Assembly: GCA_017458225.1 (NCBI GenBank)
Contig: JAFTFX010000034.1
Span: 1-58,969 of the forward strand
From: Prevotella sp.
GTDB taxonomy: Bacteria > Bacteroidota > Bacteroidia > Bacteroidales > Bacteroidaceae
Reading direction: 5' to 3'
Length of the DNA: 58,969 bases
This document shows, one piece after another, positions 37,695 to 45,743 of this stretch (within the stretch, counting starts at the first letter, position 1; each line of letters starts with the position of its first letter). The translations under genes were made by a program, and so were the position numbers. The notes beneath the pieces were generated by a model. The model was not told where the DNA came from. It saw only the letters and a list, made by a program, of their open reading frames with translations, and ran no database searches.

Positions 37695-38786
37695 ATGACA
37701 AACACAACAGAAAATGCGAATCTGTGTGGTTTGAAGCGCGAAGACTTTCAAACCACGATTAATGGCAAAAAGACCGATCTCTACATTCTGCGCAACCGCA
37801 AGGGTTACGAGGTAGCCATCACCAATTACGGCGGTGCCATCTGCGCCATCATGGTGCCCGACAAGAACGGTCAGGTAGCCAATGTCATTCAAGGACACGA
37901 TAACATCCAGTCGGTCATTAACTCGCCAGAGCCATTCCTCTCTACCCTCATCGGCCGCTATGGCAACCGCATCTGCAAGGGTTTGTTCACGCTGAACGGC
38001 AAGGAATATCAGCTGGCCATCAACAATGGCCCCAACGCTCTGCACGGAGGTCCCACAGGTTTCCACGCCCGTGTATGGGATGCCAAGCAGATGGGTCCGC
38101 GTGCACTTGCTCTGCACCGCATTTCTTCATACGGTGAGGAAGGCTTCACAGGCGAAGTTGACATCACTGTAGAGTTCACCTTTACCGACCAGAACGAGTT
38201 GGTGCTAGAATATCTGGCTACGACAAACAAGAAAACCATCGTAAACTTCACTCACCACGGTTTCTTCTGTTTGGCAGGAACAGCCGCTCCCACCCCGACT
38301 ATCGACGACCTGATGTGCGAAATCAACGCCGACTTCTATATCCCCATCGACGACACCTCTATTCCTACGGGTGAAATCCGCAAGGTGGCAGGCACACCGT
38401 TCGACTTCCGCACAGCTAAGCCTGTAGGGCAGGACATCGATGCCGACGACGAGCAGATCAAGAACGGTGCAGGCTATGACCACTGCTTCGTGCTGAACAA
38501 GAAAGAAGAGGGCGAGCTGAGCTTTGCAGCCAAGATTACAGAGCCCAACAGCGGCCGCACGATGGAAGTCTACACCACAGAGCCAGGCGTGCAGGTGTAC
38601 AGCGACAACTGGGCCGACGGCTACAAAGGCTATCACGGTGCCACATTCGGTCGCCGCTCAGCCATCTGCTTCGAGTGTCAGCACTTCCCCGATACGCCCA
38701 ACCGTCCCTACTTCCCCAGTGTGGTGCTGAACCCCGGTCAGCGCTATAAGCAGAAGACGGTCTATCGATTCGGAATTGTTGAATAG
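37695..38786 (+). CDS. galM: Aldose 1-epimerase (mutarotase)
   Basis: GalM interconverts the alpha and beta anomers of galactose and other aldoses before phosphorylation. The 363-residue protein has NYGGAICAIMVPD, LIGRYGNRI, LHGGPTGFHARVWD, NFTHHGFFCLAG (catalytic His), the YDHCFVLN motif, and the catalytic Glu region FECQHFPDTPNRPYFPS. First gene of the galactose unit; no signal peptide, so it is cytosolic. Confidence 0.95.
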   Translation: MTNTTENANLCGLKREDFQTTINGKKTDLYILRNRKGYEVAITNYGGAICAIMVPDKNGQVANVIQGHDNIQSVINSPEPFLSTLIGRYGNRICKGLFTLNGKEYQLAINNGPNALHGGPTGFHARVWDAKQMGPRALALHRISSYGEEGFTGEVDITVEFTFTDQNELVLEYLATTNKKTIVNFTHHGFFCLAGTAAPTPTIDDLMCEINADFYIPIDDTSIPTGEIRKVAGTPFDFRTAKPVGQDIDADDEQIKNGAGYDHCFVLNKKEEGELSFAAKITEPNSGRTMEVYTTEPGVQVYSDNWADGYKGYHGATFGRRSAICFECQHFPDTPNRPYFPSVVLNPGQRYKQKTVYRFGIVE

Positions 38787-38859
38787 TAATTTGAGAATTG
38801 AGATTTCATTGATAGACTCGACAACAGACTAAAAAATCAATAAAATAAAACGAACAACA

Positions 38860-40137
38860 ATGACACAAGTAAAGAACAATAGCAACATTATTGCTATTAT
38901 CACCATGTGCTTCATCTTCGCGATGATTAGCTTTGTGACCAATATGGGTGCTCCCTTCGGCAACATTTGGGGCTACTCTTATCCTTTTGCCAAGGCATGG
39001 GGTAATTTGATGAACTTTGCTGCTTACCTGTTCATGGGAATCCCTGCAGGCAAGATGCTTATCAAATACGGTTATAAAAAGACCGCCCTCATCGCACTGG
39101 TCGTCGGAATCGTAGGTCTTGCACTACAGTATCTGTCAAGCATTGCAGGTGCCGGCACATTTGTCTTCACCTACGACGAGATTCCTGTGGCTCTCAACCT
39201 GCTTATTTATCTGCTGGGTGCTTTCATCTGCGGCTTCTGCGTCTGCATGCTGAACACTGTGGTAAACCCCATGCTGAACCTGCTGGGTGGCGGCGGCAAC
39301 CGTGGTAACCAGTTCATTCAGATTGGCGGCACACTGAACTCGCTCACTGCTACACTTACTCCTATGCTGACAGGCATCCTCGTTGGTACTGTTACAGAGA
39401 ACACCAGCATGAGCGACGTATCACCCCTGCTGTTCATCGGCATGGCCGTGTTTGCAGTTTCTTTCTTCATCATCATGGGTGTAAGTATTCCTGAACCCAC
39501 TTTGGGCAAGGAACAGCCGAAGTATGAACACAGCCCACTGGCTTTCCGTCACTGTCTGCTGGGAGTCATCGCCATTTTCTTCTATGTTGGTATAGAGATT
39601 GGTATCCCCATGCACTTACAGTTCTATGTCACTGACCTCGGCTTCGAAGGCTCTGCAGCCGTCGGCGGTGTGATTGCAGGTATCTACTGGATTCTGATGA
39701 TGGTGGGCCGCTTCACGTCGAGCCTCATTTCCGGCAAGGTTTCTACCGCCCTTCAGATGACTGTTGTTTCGAGCGTAGCTATCTGCCTGTTGCTCATCGC
39801 CATCTTCATGCCTGAGAGCAGCACCGCTGTCTATGACGGCCATGACATTCCTGTGAAGGCTTTCTTCATTGCAGCTTGCGGACTTTGCACATCAATCATG
39901 TGGGGTGGCATCTTCAACCTCTCGGTTGAGGGACTTGGCAAGTACACAGAGGCAGCTTCCGGCATCTTCATGACGATGGTTGTTGGCGGTGGCATCATGC
40001 CGCTCATTCAGCAGAGTATTGCCAGCAGTGCAGGCAACATCGCCTCTTACTGGCTCATCATCGCCATGCTCGCCTACATTCTGTTCTACGCCACTGTAGG
40101 TTGCAAGAACGTGAACAAGGACATCAAAGTCGACTAA
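38860..40137 (+). CDS. MFS sugar (probably galactose) permease
   Basis: The 425-residue protein is an integral membrane transporter with about twelve hydrophobic segments, beginning IIAIITMCFIFAMISFVTNMG. GIPAGKMLIKYGYKK is the MFS-type loop between helices 2 and 3, and MLNTVVNPMLNLLGGGGNRG resembles the family of sugar:proton symporters (FucP/GluP-like). Its position between galM and galK makes galactose or a related hexose the likely substrate. That is inference; no substrate residues were identified. Confidence 0.82.
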   Translation: MTQVKNNSNIIAIITMCFIFAMISFVTNMGAPFGNIWGYSYPFAKAWGNLMNFAAYLFMGIPAGKMLIKYGYKKTALIALVVGIVGLALQYLSSIAGAGTFVFTYDEIPVALNLLIYLLGAFICGFCVCMLNTVVNPMLNLLGGGGNRGNQFIQIGGTLNSLTATLTPMLTGILVGTVTENTSMSDVSPLLFIGMAVFAVSFFIIMGVSIPEPTLGKEQPKYEHSPLAFRHCLLGVIAIFFYVGIEIGIPMHLQFYVTDLGFEGSAAVGGVIAGIYWILMMVGRFTSSLISGKVSTALQMTVVSSVAICLLLIAIFMPESSTAVYDGHDIPVKAFFIAACGLCTSIMWGGIFNLSVEGLGKYTEAASGIFMTMVVGGGIMPLIQQSIASSAGNIASYWLIIAMLAYILFYATVGCKNVNKDIKVD

Positions 40138-40179
40138 TACAAACCTATTTATTAACATAAACCTCAAAACAAAAGTATT

Positions 40180-41346
40180 ATGATTGATATCGAATTCGTA
40201 AGAAGCCGCTTCATCAAGCACTTCGATGGTAAGACTGGTAACGTCTACACTTCTCCTGGTCGCATCAACTTGATTGGTGAGCACACCGACTATAACGGTG
40301 GTTTCGTATTCCCCGGCGCAGTGGATAAGGGCGTGACCGCCGAAATGCGTGCCAACGGTACGGAAGATACCGTGATGGCTTACGCTATCGACCTGAAAGA
40401 CCGCGTGGACTTCAAGTTGAACGATCCTGCAGGCCCCAAGGCCTCTTGGGCTCGCTACATTTATGGCATTGCTCTGGAGATGAAGAAGCTGGGCGTTCCC
40501 GTGAAGGGCTTCAATATTGCTTTCGCCGGCGACGTTCCCCTCGGTGCCGGTATGTCTTCAAGCGCTGCTATGGAGAGCTGCTTTGCCTGCGGCCTGAACG
40601 ACATCTTCGGTGAGAACAAGGTTTCTCAGTGGGATATGGTGCTGGCCGGTCAGGCTACTGAGCACAACTACTGCGGCGTGAACTGTGGCATCATGGACCA
40701 GTTTGCTTCTGTCTTCGGCAAGGCAGGCTGTCTGATGCGTCTCGATTGCCGTAGCCGTGAGTTCGAATACTTCCCCTTCAAGCCCGATGGCTATCGCCTC
40801 GTGCTGCTTGACTCAGTGGTGAAGCACCAGCTGGCAGGCTCGCCCTACAACGACCGTCGCAACAGCTGCGAGAACGTGGTGAAGCACATTCAGGCCAAGC
40901 ATCCCGAAGGCAAGTTCGAGACCCTGCGCGACTGCACATGGGAACAGCTTGAAGAGGTGAAGGCTGAAGTTGGCGAAGAGGACTACAAGCGCGCTAAGTT
41001 CGTGCTGGGCGAGAAAGACCGCGTGCTGGCTGTCTGCGACGCTCTGAACGAAGGCGACTATGAGAAGGTCGGTGAAATGATGTACAAGACCCACGAGGGT
41101 CTGTCGAAGGACTACGAGGTAAGCTGTGAGGAACTCGACTTCCTGAACGACATCGCCAAGGAGAATGGCGTGACCGGTTCTCGCATCATGGGTGGTGGCT
41201 TCGGTGGCTGCACCATCAACCTAGTTCGCAACGACCTGTACAAGAAGTTCATTGAGGATGCCAAGAAGCGCTTCAACGAGAAGTATGGCCACGAGCCCAA
41301 AGTCTACGATGTAGTTATTGGCGACGGCTCGCGCAAGCTCTGCTAA
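40180..41346 (+). CDS. galK: Galactokinase
   Basis: GalK phosphorylates galactose at C1 with ATP. The 388-residue GHMP kinase has the galactokinase signature SPGRINLIGEHTDYNGGFVFPGA, the ATP-binding DVPLGAGMSSSAAMES, the catalytic-Asp region NCGIMDQFASVFGK, and the C-terminal SRIMGGGFGGCTINL. Last gene of the unit. The uridylyltransferase and epimerase of the Leloir pathway are not in the window. Confidence 0.96.
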   Translation: MIDIEFVRSRFIKHFDGKTGNVYTSPGRINLIGEHTDYNGGFVFPGAVDKGVTAEMRANGTEDTVMAYAIDLKDRVDFKLNDPAGPKASWARYIYGIALEMKKLGVPVKGFNIAFAGDVPLGAGMSSSAAMESCFACGLNDIFGENKVSQWDMVLAGQATEHNYCGVNCGIMDQFASVFGKAGCLMRLDCRSREFEYFPFKPDGYRLVLLDSVVKHQLAGSPYNDRRNSCENVVKHIQAKHPEGKFETLRDCTWEQLEEVKAEVGEEDYKRAKFVLGEKDRVLAVCDALNEGDYEKVGEMMYKTHEGLSKDYEVSCEELDFLNDIAKENGVTGSRIMGGGFGGCTINLVRNDLYKKFIEDAKKRFNEKYGHEPKVYDVVIGDGSRKLC

Positions 41347-41366
41347 TCGAAGTATTATCAAAAACG

Positions 41367-41417
41367 AAATCTTCAAAAATCTTTCACAAACAGTGTTAGA
41401 TTTTTGAAGATTTTTTT
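41367..41417 (+). terminator. galK terminator, perfect 16-bp stem
   Basis: AAATCTTCAAAAATCT (41367-41382) and AGATTTTTGAAGATTT (41398-41413) are exact reverse complements, followed by more T. It can also serve the convergent GH13 gene. Confidence 0.85.
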
Positions 41418-41452
41418 GTGTCAGAATGAGATCTGACTTAGTTAGAACACCG

Positions 41453-43174
41453 TCAGAATTTCAGCACGATACTGCCGCGAGGCTCCAGATGAAGGAGCGT
41501 CTGAGCATCACGTTGCAAGGTGAGCGAATATTTCTCACCCATCAGCAAGTCGGTAGCCTTATAGTTCTTTTCCGTGATTCCCATGTAGTCGAACGCATGA
41601 GCAGGGATGGTCAGCAGCATGTCGACAGGCGTATCGTCAAAGTTCGCAACGACGAGGATTGTGTCCTTACCATGATGACGCATAAAAGCATACTGCCGCT
41701 GATAGCGCCCACACTGAGCATACATCAGATCGAACGACAGCCCCTCAGTGACGGCTTTTTCTTTCAAAGCAATGTTCAAGACCTTATTATATAAATTACT
41801 TAACTGCTGTTCGTCCTCAGTCAGCGTACCCTCGGCAGCACGGCAGAGCGTCACGGGCGACCAATAGTCGAAGATGGTGGTGCGGCCGTCGCGTCCACTG
41901 AAGCCCTCAGCATCCATTCCACGCTCGCCGTACTCCTGCCCAGCATAAAGCATGAAGGGGTTCGACTGCAACAAGGCGTTCACCACAAGAGCCGGAACGG
42001 CCTTCCGCCCGATGGATGCTCCGCTCACAAGCATTCCTTCACTATTGCTGCAACCCTCGCCTGCAAAGAAATCGCTGCAGACGCGCTGCTCGTCGTGATT
42101 CTCAAGGAAGTAGAGCATATGCTGGCGGATATCGTCTGTTTGCTGCCAAGCCCATGTGATTGCATCGGCCGTGCGACGATGACAAATGACGTCGCGCATC
42201 GCATCATACATGCCCACTTTGTCGTAGAGATAGTCAAAGCCTGATGCCAAATAGTGACGGTATTCGTTTGGATTGTACACCTCGCCGATGAAGATAATGT
42301 CTGGATATTGCTCCTTCACCTTCTGCGTAGCATAGGCCCAGAAAGCGGCAGGCACCATCTCAGCCATATCGCAGCGGAAGCCGTCGATGCCCTTTGCTGC
42401 CCAAAACAGCAAAATGTCAGTCATCTTCTGCCAAGTAGAGAAGAGTGAATGCTGAGTGGTGAGCGGTGAGAGTGAAGATGGTGTCTGGCCAGCATAGTAA
42501 TCAACGCCATAGTTCAACTTCACAGTCTCATACCAGTCGTTCTGTCCAGGTGCATTGTTAAAGCAGTCGTTACCTGTAGCTTTGGCAGGCATTTCCTCGT
42601 AGGGTTCCTTCTCACCGTGATACAGGTCGAAGTAAGGCGTGAAAGCCTGTCCTGGGCAGTAGTAGAAATTGTTACGCTCAGGATTGAAGCCTTGTGTGTT
42701 GTCGTCGTCTTCGCCCAAATCGCGCACACCCTCGGGTTTGCAGATGCTCTTGTATTGACGTGCCACATGGTTAGGAACGAAATCAATAATGACTTTCAAT
42801 CCTGCGCGGTGGGTGCGGCTGACAAGCTTCTCGAACTCCTCCATGCGTTTCGGCACATTCACAGCCAAGTCGGGATCGACATCATAATAGTCTGTGATGG
42901 CATAAGGCGAGCCTGCCCTACCCTTCACCACAGCCGGATGCTGCGTGGGGATGCCATACTTAGAATAGTCGGTCACAGTGGCGTGGCGAATAACCCCTGT
43001 ATACCACACGTGGGTGATGCCCTTCTCACGAATCTGCTTCAGCACCGACGGTGTGAAAGCATTAAACTTGCCACAGCCATTCTCTTCGATGGTGCCAAAA
43101 GGTTTACGCGCCTGACGGGTATTCCCATACAAGCGCGTAAAGATTTGGTAAACGGTGAATTTATTGGATTCCAT
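41453..43174 (-). CDS. GH13 alpha-amylase family glycosidase with in-frame repeat insertion
   Basis: The 573-residue cytosolic enzyme (no signal peptide) has the GH13 regions DFVPNHV, GIDGFRCDMAEMVP (nucleophile Asp), IFIGEVYNPNEYRHY (acid Glu) and FLENHDEQR (transition-state Asp), then a C-terminal beta domain. It probably acts on alpha-glucans or maltodextrins. Near residues 232-244, before the catalytic WQKMTDILLFWAAKG segment, it contains SSLSPLTTQHSLFS, encoded by a 7-nt repeat (42444-42477). The ATG at 43174 lies inside the last 14 nt of fabD, an unusual overlap between unrelated functions. Confidence 0.9.
   Translation of the reverse strand: MESNKFTVYQIFTRLYGNTRQARKPFGTIEENGCGKFNAFTPSVLKQIREKGITHVWYTGVIRHATVTDYSKYGIPTQHPAVVKGRAGSPYAITDYYDVDPDLAVNVPKRMEEFEKLVSRTHRAGLKVIIDFVPNHVARQYKSICKPEGVRDLGEDDDNTQGFNPERNNFYYCPGQAFTPYFDLYHGEKEPYEEMPAKATGNDCFNNAPGQNDWYETVKLNYGVDYYAGQTPSSLSPLTTQHSLFSTWQKMTDILLFWAAKGIDGFRCDMAEMVPAAFWAYATQKVKEQYPDIIFIGEVYNPNEYRHYLASGFDYLYDKVGMYDAMRDVICHRRTADAITWAWQQTDDIRQHMLYFLENHDEQRVCSDFFAGEGCSNSEGMLVSGASIGRKAVPALVVNALLQSNPFMLYAGQEYGERGMDAEGFSGRDGRTTIFDYWSPVTLCRAAEGTLTEDEQQLSNLYNKVLNIALKEKAVTEGLSFDLMYAQCGRYQRQYAFMRHHGKDTILVVANFDDTPVDMLLTIPAHAFDYMGITEKNYKATDLLMGEKYSLTLQRDAQTLLHLEPRGSIVLKF
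42444..42477 (-). repeat. In-frame 7-nt repeat array inside the GH13 gene
   Basis: About five heptamers of the type GGTGAGN (plus strand), or TCACCRC on the coding strand, run without interruption. Three heptamers equal seven codons, so the frame is kept. Confidence 0.7.
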
Positions 43175-44048
43175 GAGCCGAGACTGTGTTGTTGATCTTT
43201 GCAATCATGCCTTGCAGAGCCTTGCCTGGTCCGCACTCAGTGAAATCGTCGGCACCATCGGCAATCATCGACTGCACGCACTGTGTCCAGCGCACTGAAC
43301 TTGTCAGCTGAGCAATCAGGTTTTGCTTGATCTCAGCAGCATCGGTATGAGGCTTGCCGTCCACGTTCTGATAGACGGGGCACATCGGAGTCTTGAACTC
43401 GGTCTTTTCAATAGCAGCCTGCAGTTCGTCCTTGGCAGGCTGCATCAGGGGCGAGTGGAATGCGCCGCCCACCTTCAGTGGCAGGGCACGCTTGGCACCG
43501 GCAGCCTTCAGCTGTTCGCAAGCCTCGTTGATGGCTTCCACGTTACCGCTGATAACCAGCTGACCGGGGTTGTTATAGTTGGCACACACCACCACATGGC
43601 CTTCGCGGTTGATGCCTGCGCAAATCTCCTCCACCTTCTCGTCGGGCAGGCCGATGATGGCAGCCATCGTTGAAGGCTGAGCCTCGCAGGCCTTCTGCAT
43701 GGCCATGGCACGGGCATACACCAGTTTCAAGCCGTCTTCAAACGAAAGAGCCCCGGCAGCTACAAGGGCAGAGAACTCGCCCAGTGAGTGACCGGCAGTC
43801 ATCTGGGGCTGGAATGCCTCGCCCATGCAGATGGCCGAGATAACCGAGTGCAGGAATACGGCAGGCTGTGTCACCTTTGTCTGCTTCAGGTCGTCGTCGG
43901 TACCCTCGAACATGATATCAGTGATTCTGTAACCCAGAATCTCATTAGCTTTCTCAAACAATTCTTTTGCTGTGGGATTGTTGTCGTAGAGGTCCTTACC
44001 CATTCCTACGAACTGTGCTCCCTGTCCAGGGAATACAAATGCTTTCAT
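43161..44048 (-). CDS. fabD: Malonyl-CoA:ACP transacylase
   Basis: FabD loads malonyl groups on acyl carrier protein for fatty-acid synthesis. The 295-residue protein has FVFPGQGAQFVGMGKDLYD, the catalytic-serine motif GHSLGEFSALVAAGAL, QKACEAQPSTMAA, the His region GGAFHSPLM, and ECGPGKALQGMI near the end. It is transcribed from a -7 box at 44086-44093 and overlaps the GH13 gene at its 3' end. Confidence 0.95.
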   Translation of the reverse strand: MKAFVFPGQGAQFVGMGKDLYDNNPTAKELFEKANEILGYRITDIMFEGTDDDLKQTKVTQPAVFLHSVISAICMGEAFQPQMTAGHSLGEFSALVAAGALSFEDGLKLVYARAMAMQKACEAQPSTMAAIIGLPDEKVEEICAGINREGHVVVCANYNNPGQLVISGNVEAINEACEQLKAAGAKRALPLKVGGAFHSPLMQPAKDELQAAIEKTEFKTPMCPVYQNVDGKPHTDAAEIKQNLIAQLTSSVRWTQCVQSMIADGADDFTECGPGKALQGMIAKINNTVSAHGIQ

Positions 44049-44085
44049 TTTTCTTACAAGTGTTTAAAATAAATAAATGCGGCTG

Positions 44086-44093
44086 CAAAGGTA
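44086..44093 (-). promoter_or_regulatory. -7 box (TACCTTTG) of fabD
   Basis: TACCTTTG on the minus strand, 37 nt before the fabD ATG. Confidence 0.6.
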
Positions 44094-44186
44094 CAGTTTT
44101 TTCGTGATACGTGCAACTTTTTAGTGCCTAAAACACTATTTTCATTTTTTAAATCAAGTGATGAGCCATAATTCGGAAATAATATG

Positions 44187-44194
44187 TAACTTTG
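44187..44194 (+). promoter_or_regulatory. -7 box (TAACTTTG) of radA
   Basis: It lies 21 nt before ATG at 44216 and therefore excludes the upstream in-frame TTG at 44192 as a start. Confidence 0.65.
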
Positions 44195-44215
44195 TGGCTG
44201 CTAAAAGAAAACGAG

Positions 44216-45601
44216 ATGGCAAAGGACAAAATAGCATACGTCTGTTCCAACTGCGGACAGGAATCGGCCAAATGGATTGGCAAGTGTCCAGCATGCGGAC
44301 AATGGAACACTTTCAAGGAAATCAAGGTAGCAGCCGACAATGCACGGCAGACAGCCACTACGGCAGCAGCCAAAGTGGGACACGAACTGCGCAACAACAA
44401 AGCCATGCGGCTGAGCGACATCTCCAGTCATGATGATCCGCGTATCGACATGCACGACCAAGAGCTGAACCGTGTGCTTGGCGGTGGCTTGGTGCCAGGC
44501 AGCATTGTGCTGTTAGGCGGCGAACCCGGCATCGGCAAATCGACACTGTCACTACAGACGATGCTGAGATTGCCTGAAAAGCATATACTATATGTAAGCG
44601 GTGAGGAGAGTGCCCATCAGCTGAAGATGCGTGCCGAGCGCATTCCCCACGAGGAGAACGACAACTTCCTGATTTTGTGCGAGAACTCGCTGGAGAACAT
44701 TTTCAACCACATCAAGGAAGAAAAGCCCGATCTGTTGGTCATCGACTCCATACAGACGATTGCCACTGAAGATGTTGAGTCGTCAGCCGGCTCTATCGCC
44801 CAAGTACGTGAATGTGCCTCATCGCTGCTCCGCTTTGCAAAGACAAGCGGTGTGCCCGTCATTCTGATTGGACACATCACGAAGGAAGGAACGCTGGCTG
44901 GTCCTAAAATTCTGGAACACATCGTAGACACAGTGATTCAGTTTGAAGGCGACCAACACTACATGTACCGCATTCTGAGAAGTATCAAAAACCGTTTTGG
45001 AAGCACGTCTGAATTAGGTATTTACGAAATGCAGCAAAACGGTCTCCGACAAGTGTCGAACCCCTCTGAGCTACTGCTTACCGATCGTGAAGACAACCTT
45101 TCGGGCATTGCCATTTCGAGCGCCATAGAAGGTGTTCGTCCTTTCTTGGTTGAGACCCAGGCACTGGTGTCGAGTGCCGCCTACGGAACCCCTCAGCGAA
45201 CGGCTACAGGCTTCGACCAACGCCGTCTGAACATGCTGTTAGCCGTACTGGAAAAGCGAGTGGGATTCAAACTGATGCAGAAGGATGTGTTCCTGAATAT
45301 TGCCGGAGGCTTGCGTGTTACCGATTTGGCTATGGACCTCTCCGTCATTGCCGCCGTACTTTCCAGCAATGTCGACACGCCCATTGAGAGTGGATGGTGT
45401 ATGGCTGGAGAAGTGGGTCTCAGTGGCGAGGTGCGCCCTGTGAGCCGCATAGAGCAGCGCATTGCCGAAGCCGAAAAGCTGGGATTCCAACACATCATCA
45501 TCCCTCGCTATAACCTGCAGGGCATCAATCCCAAGAAATACTCCATCGAGCTCCATCCTGTCAGAAAGGTTGAGGAAGCCTTGAGAGCACTGTTTGGCTG
45601 A
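44216..45601 (+). CDS. radA: DNA repair protein RadA (Sms)
   Basis: RadA is a RecA-like, DnaB-type helicase that extends recombination intermediates. The 461-residue protein has a C4 zinc finger (CSNCGQ, CPACGQW), Walker A LLGGEPGIGKST, Walker B LLVIDSIQT, the RadA-specific IKNRFGSTSELGIYEM (KNRFG) and a C-terminal Lon-like domain (DVFLNIAGGLRVTDLAMDL). Complete and of normal length. Confidence 0.95.
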   Translation: MAKDKIAYVCSNCGQESAKWIGKCPACGQWNTFKEIKVAADNARQTATTAAAKVGHELRNNKAMRLSDISSHDDPRIDMHDQELNRVLGGGLVPGSIVLLGGEPGIGKSTLSLQTMLRLPEKHILYVSGEESAHQLKMRAERIPHEENDNFLILCENSLENIFNHIKEEKPDLLVIDSIQTIATEDVESSAGSIAQVRECASSLLRFAKTSGVPVILIGHITKEGTLAGPKILEHIVDTVIQFEGDQHYMYRILRSIKNRFGSTSELGIYEMQQNGLRQVSNPSELLLTDREDNLSGIAISSAIEGVRPFLVETQALVSSAAYGTPQRTATGFDQRRLNMLLAVLEKRVGFKLMQKDVFLNIAGGLRVTDLAMDLSVIAAVLSSNVDTPIESGWCMAGEVGLSGEVRPVSRIEQRIAEAEKLGFQHIIIPRYNLQGINPKKYSIELHPVRKVEEALRALFG

Positions 45602-45711
45602 GAGAAAGCGTCAAACGGCTCCAAGAGTTTGATGCAAACGCTACGAGAGTTGATGCAAACGCCCCAAGGGTTTAATGCAAATACTCCAAGAGAAAACGTC
45701 ACCTCCTACAA
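45602..45711 (+). repeat. 22-nt tandem array between radA and the TonB receptor
   Basis: Five units of 23, 22, 21, 22 and 22 nt run from the base after the radA stop codon. Most begin with GAG and centre on a dyad of the type TTTGATGCAAA. No -7 box is seen between here and 45744, so the receptor may be read through the array from radA. Confidence 0.75.
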
Positions 45712-45743
45712 TAAATTGTGGGAAATGAACGTTATTGTTACTG

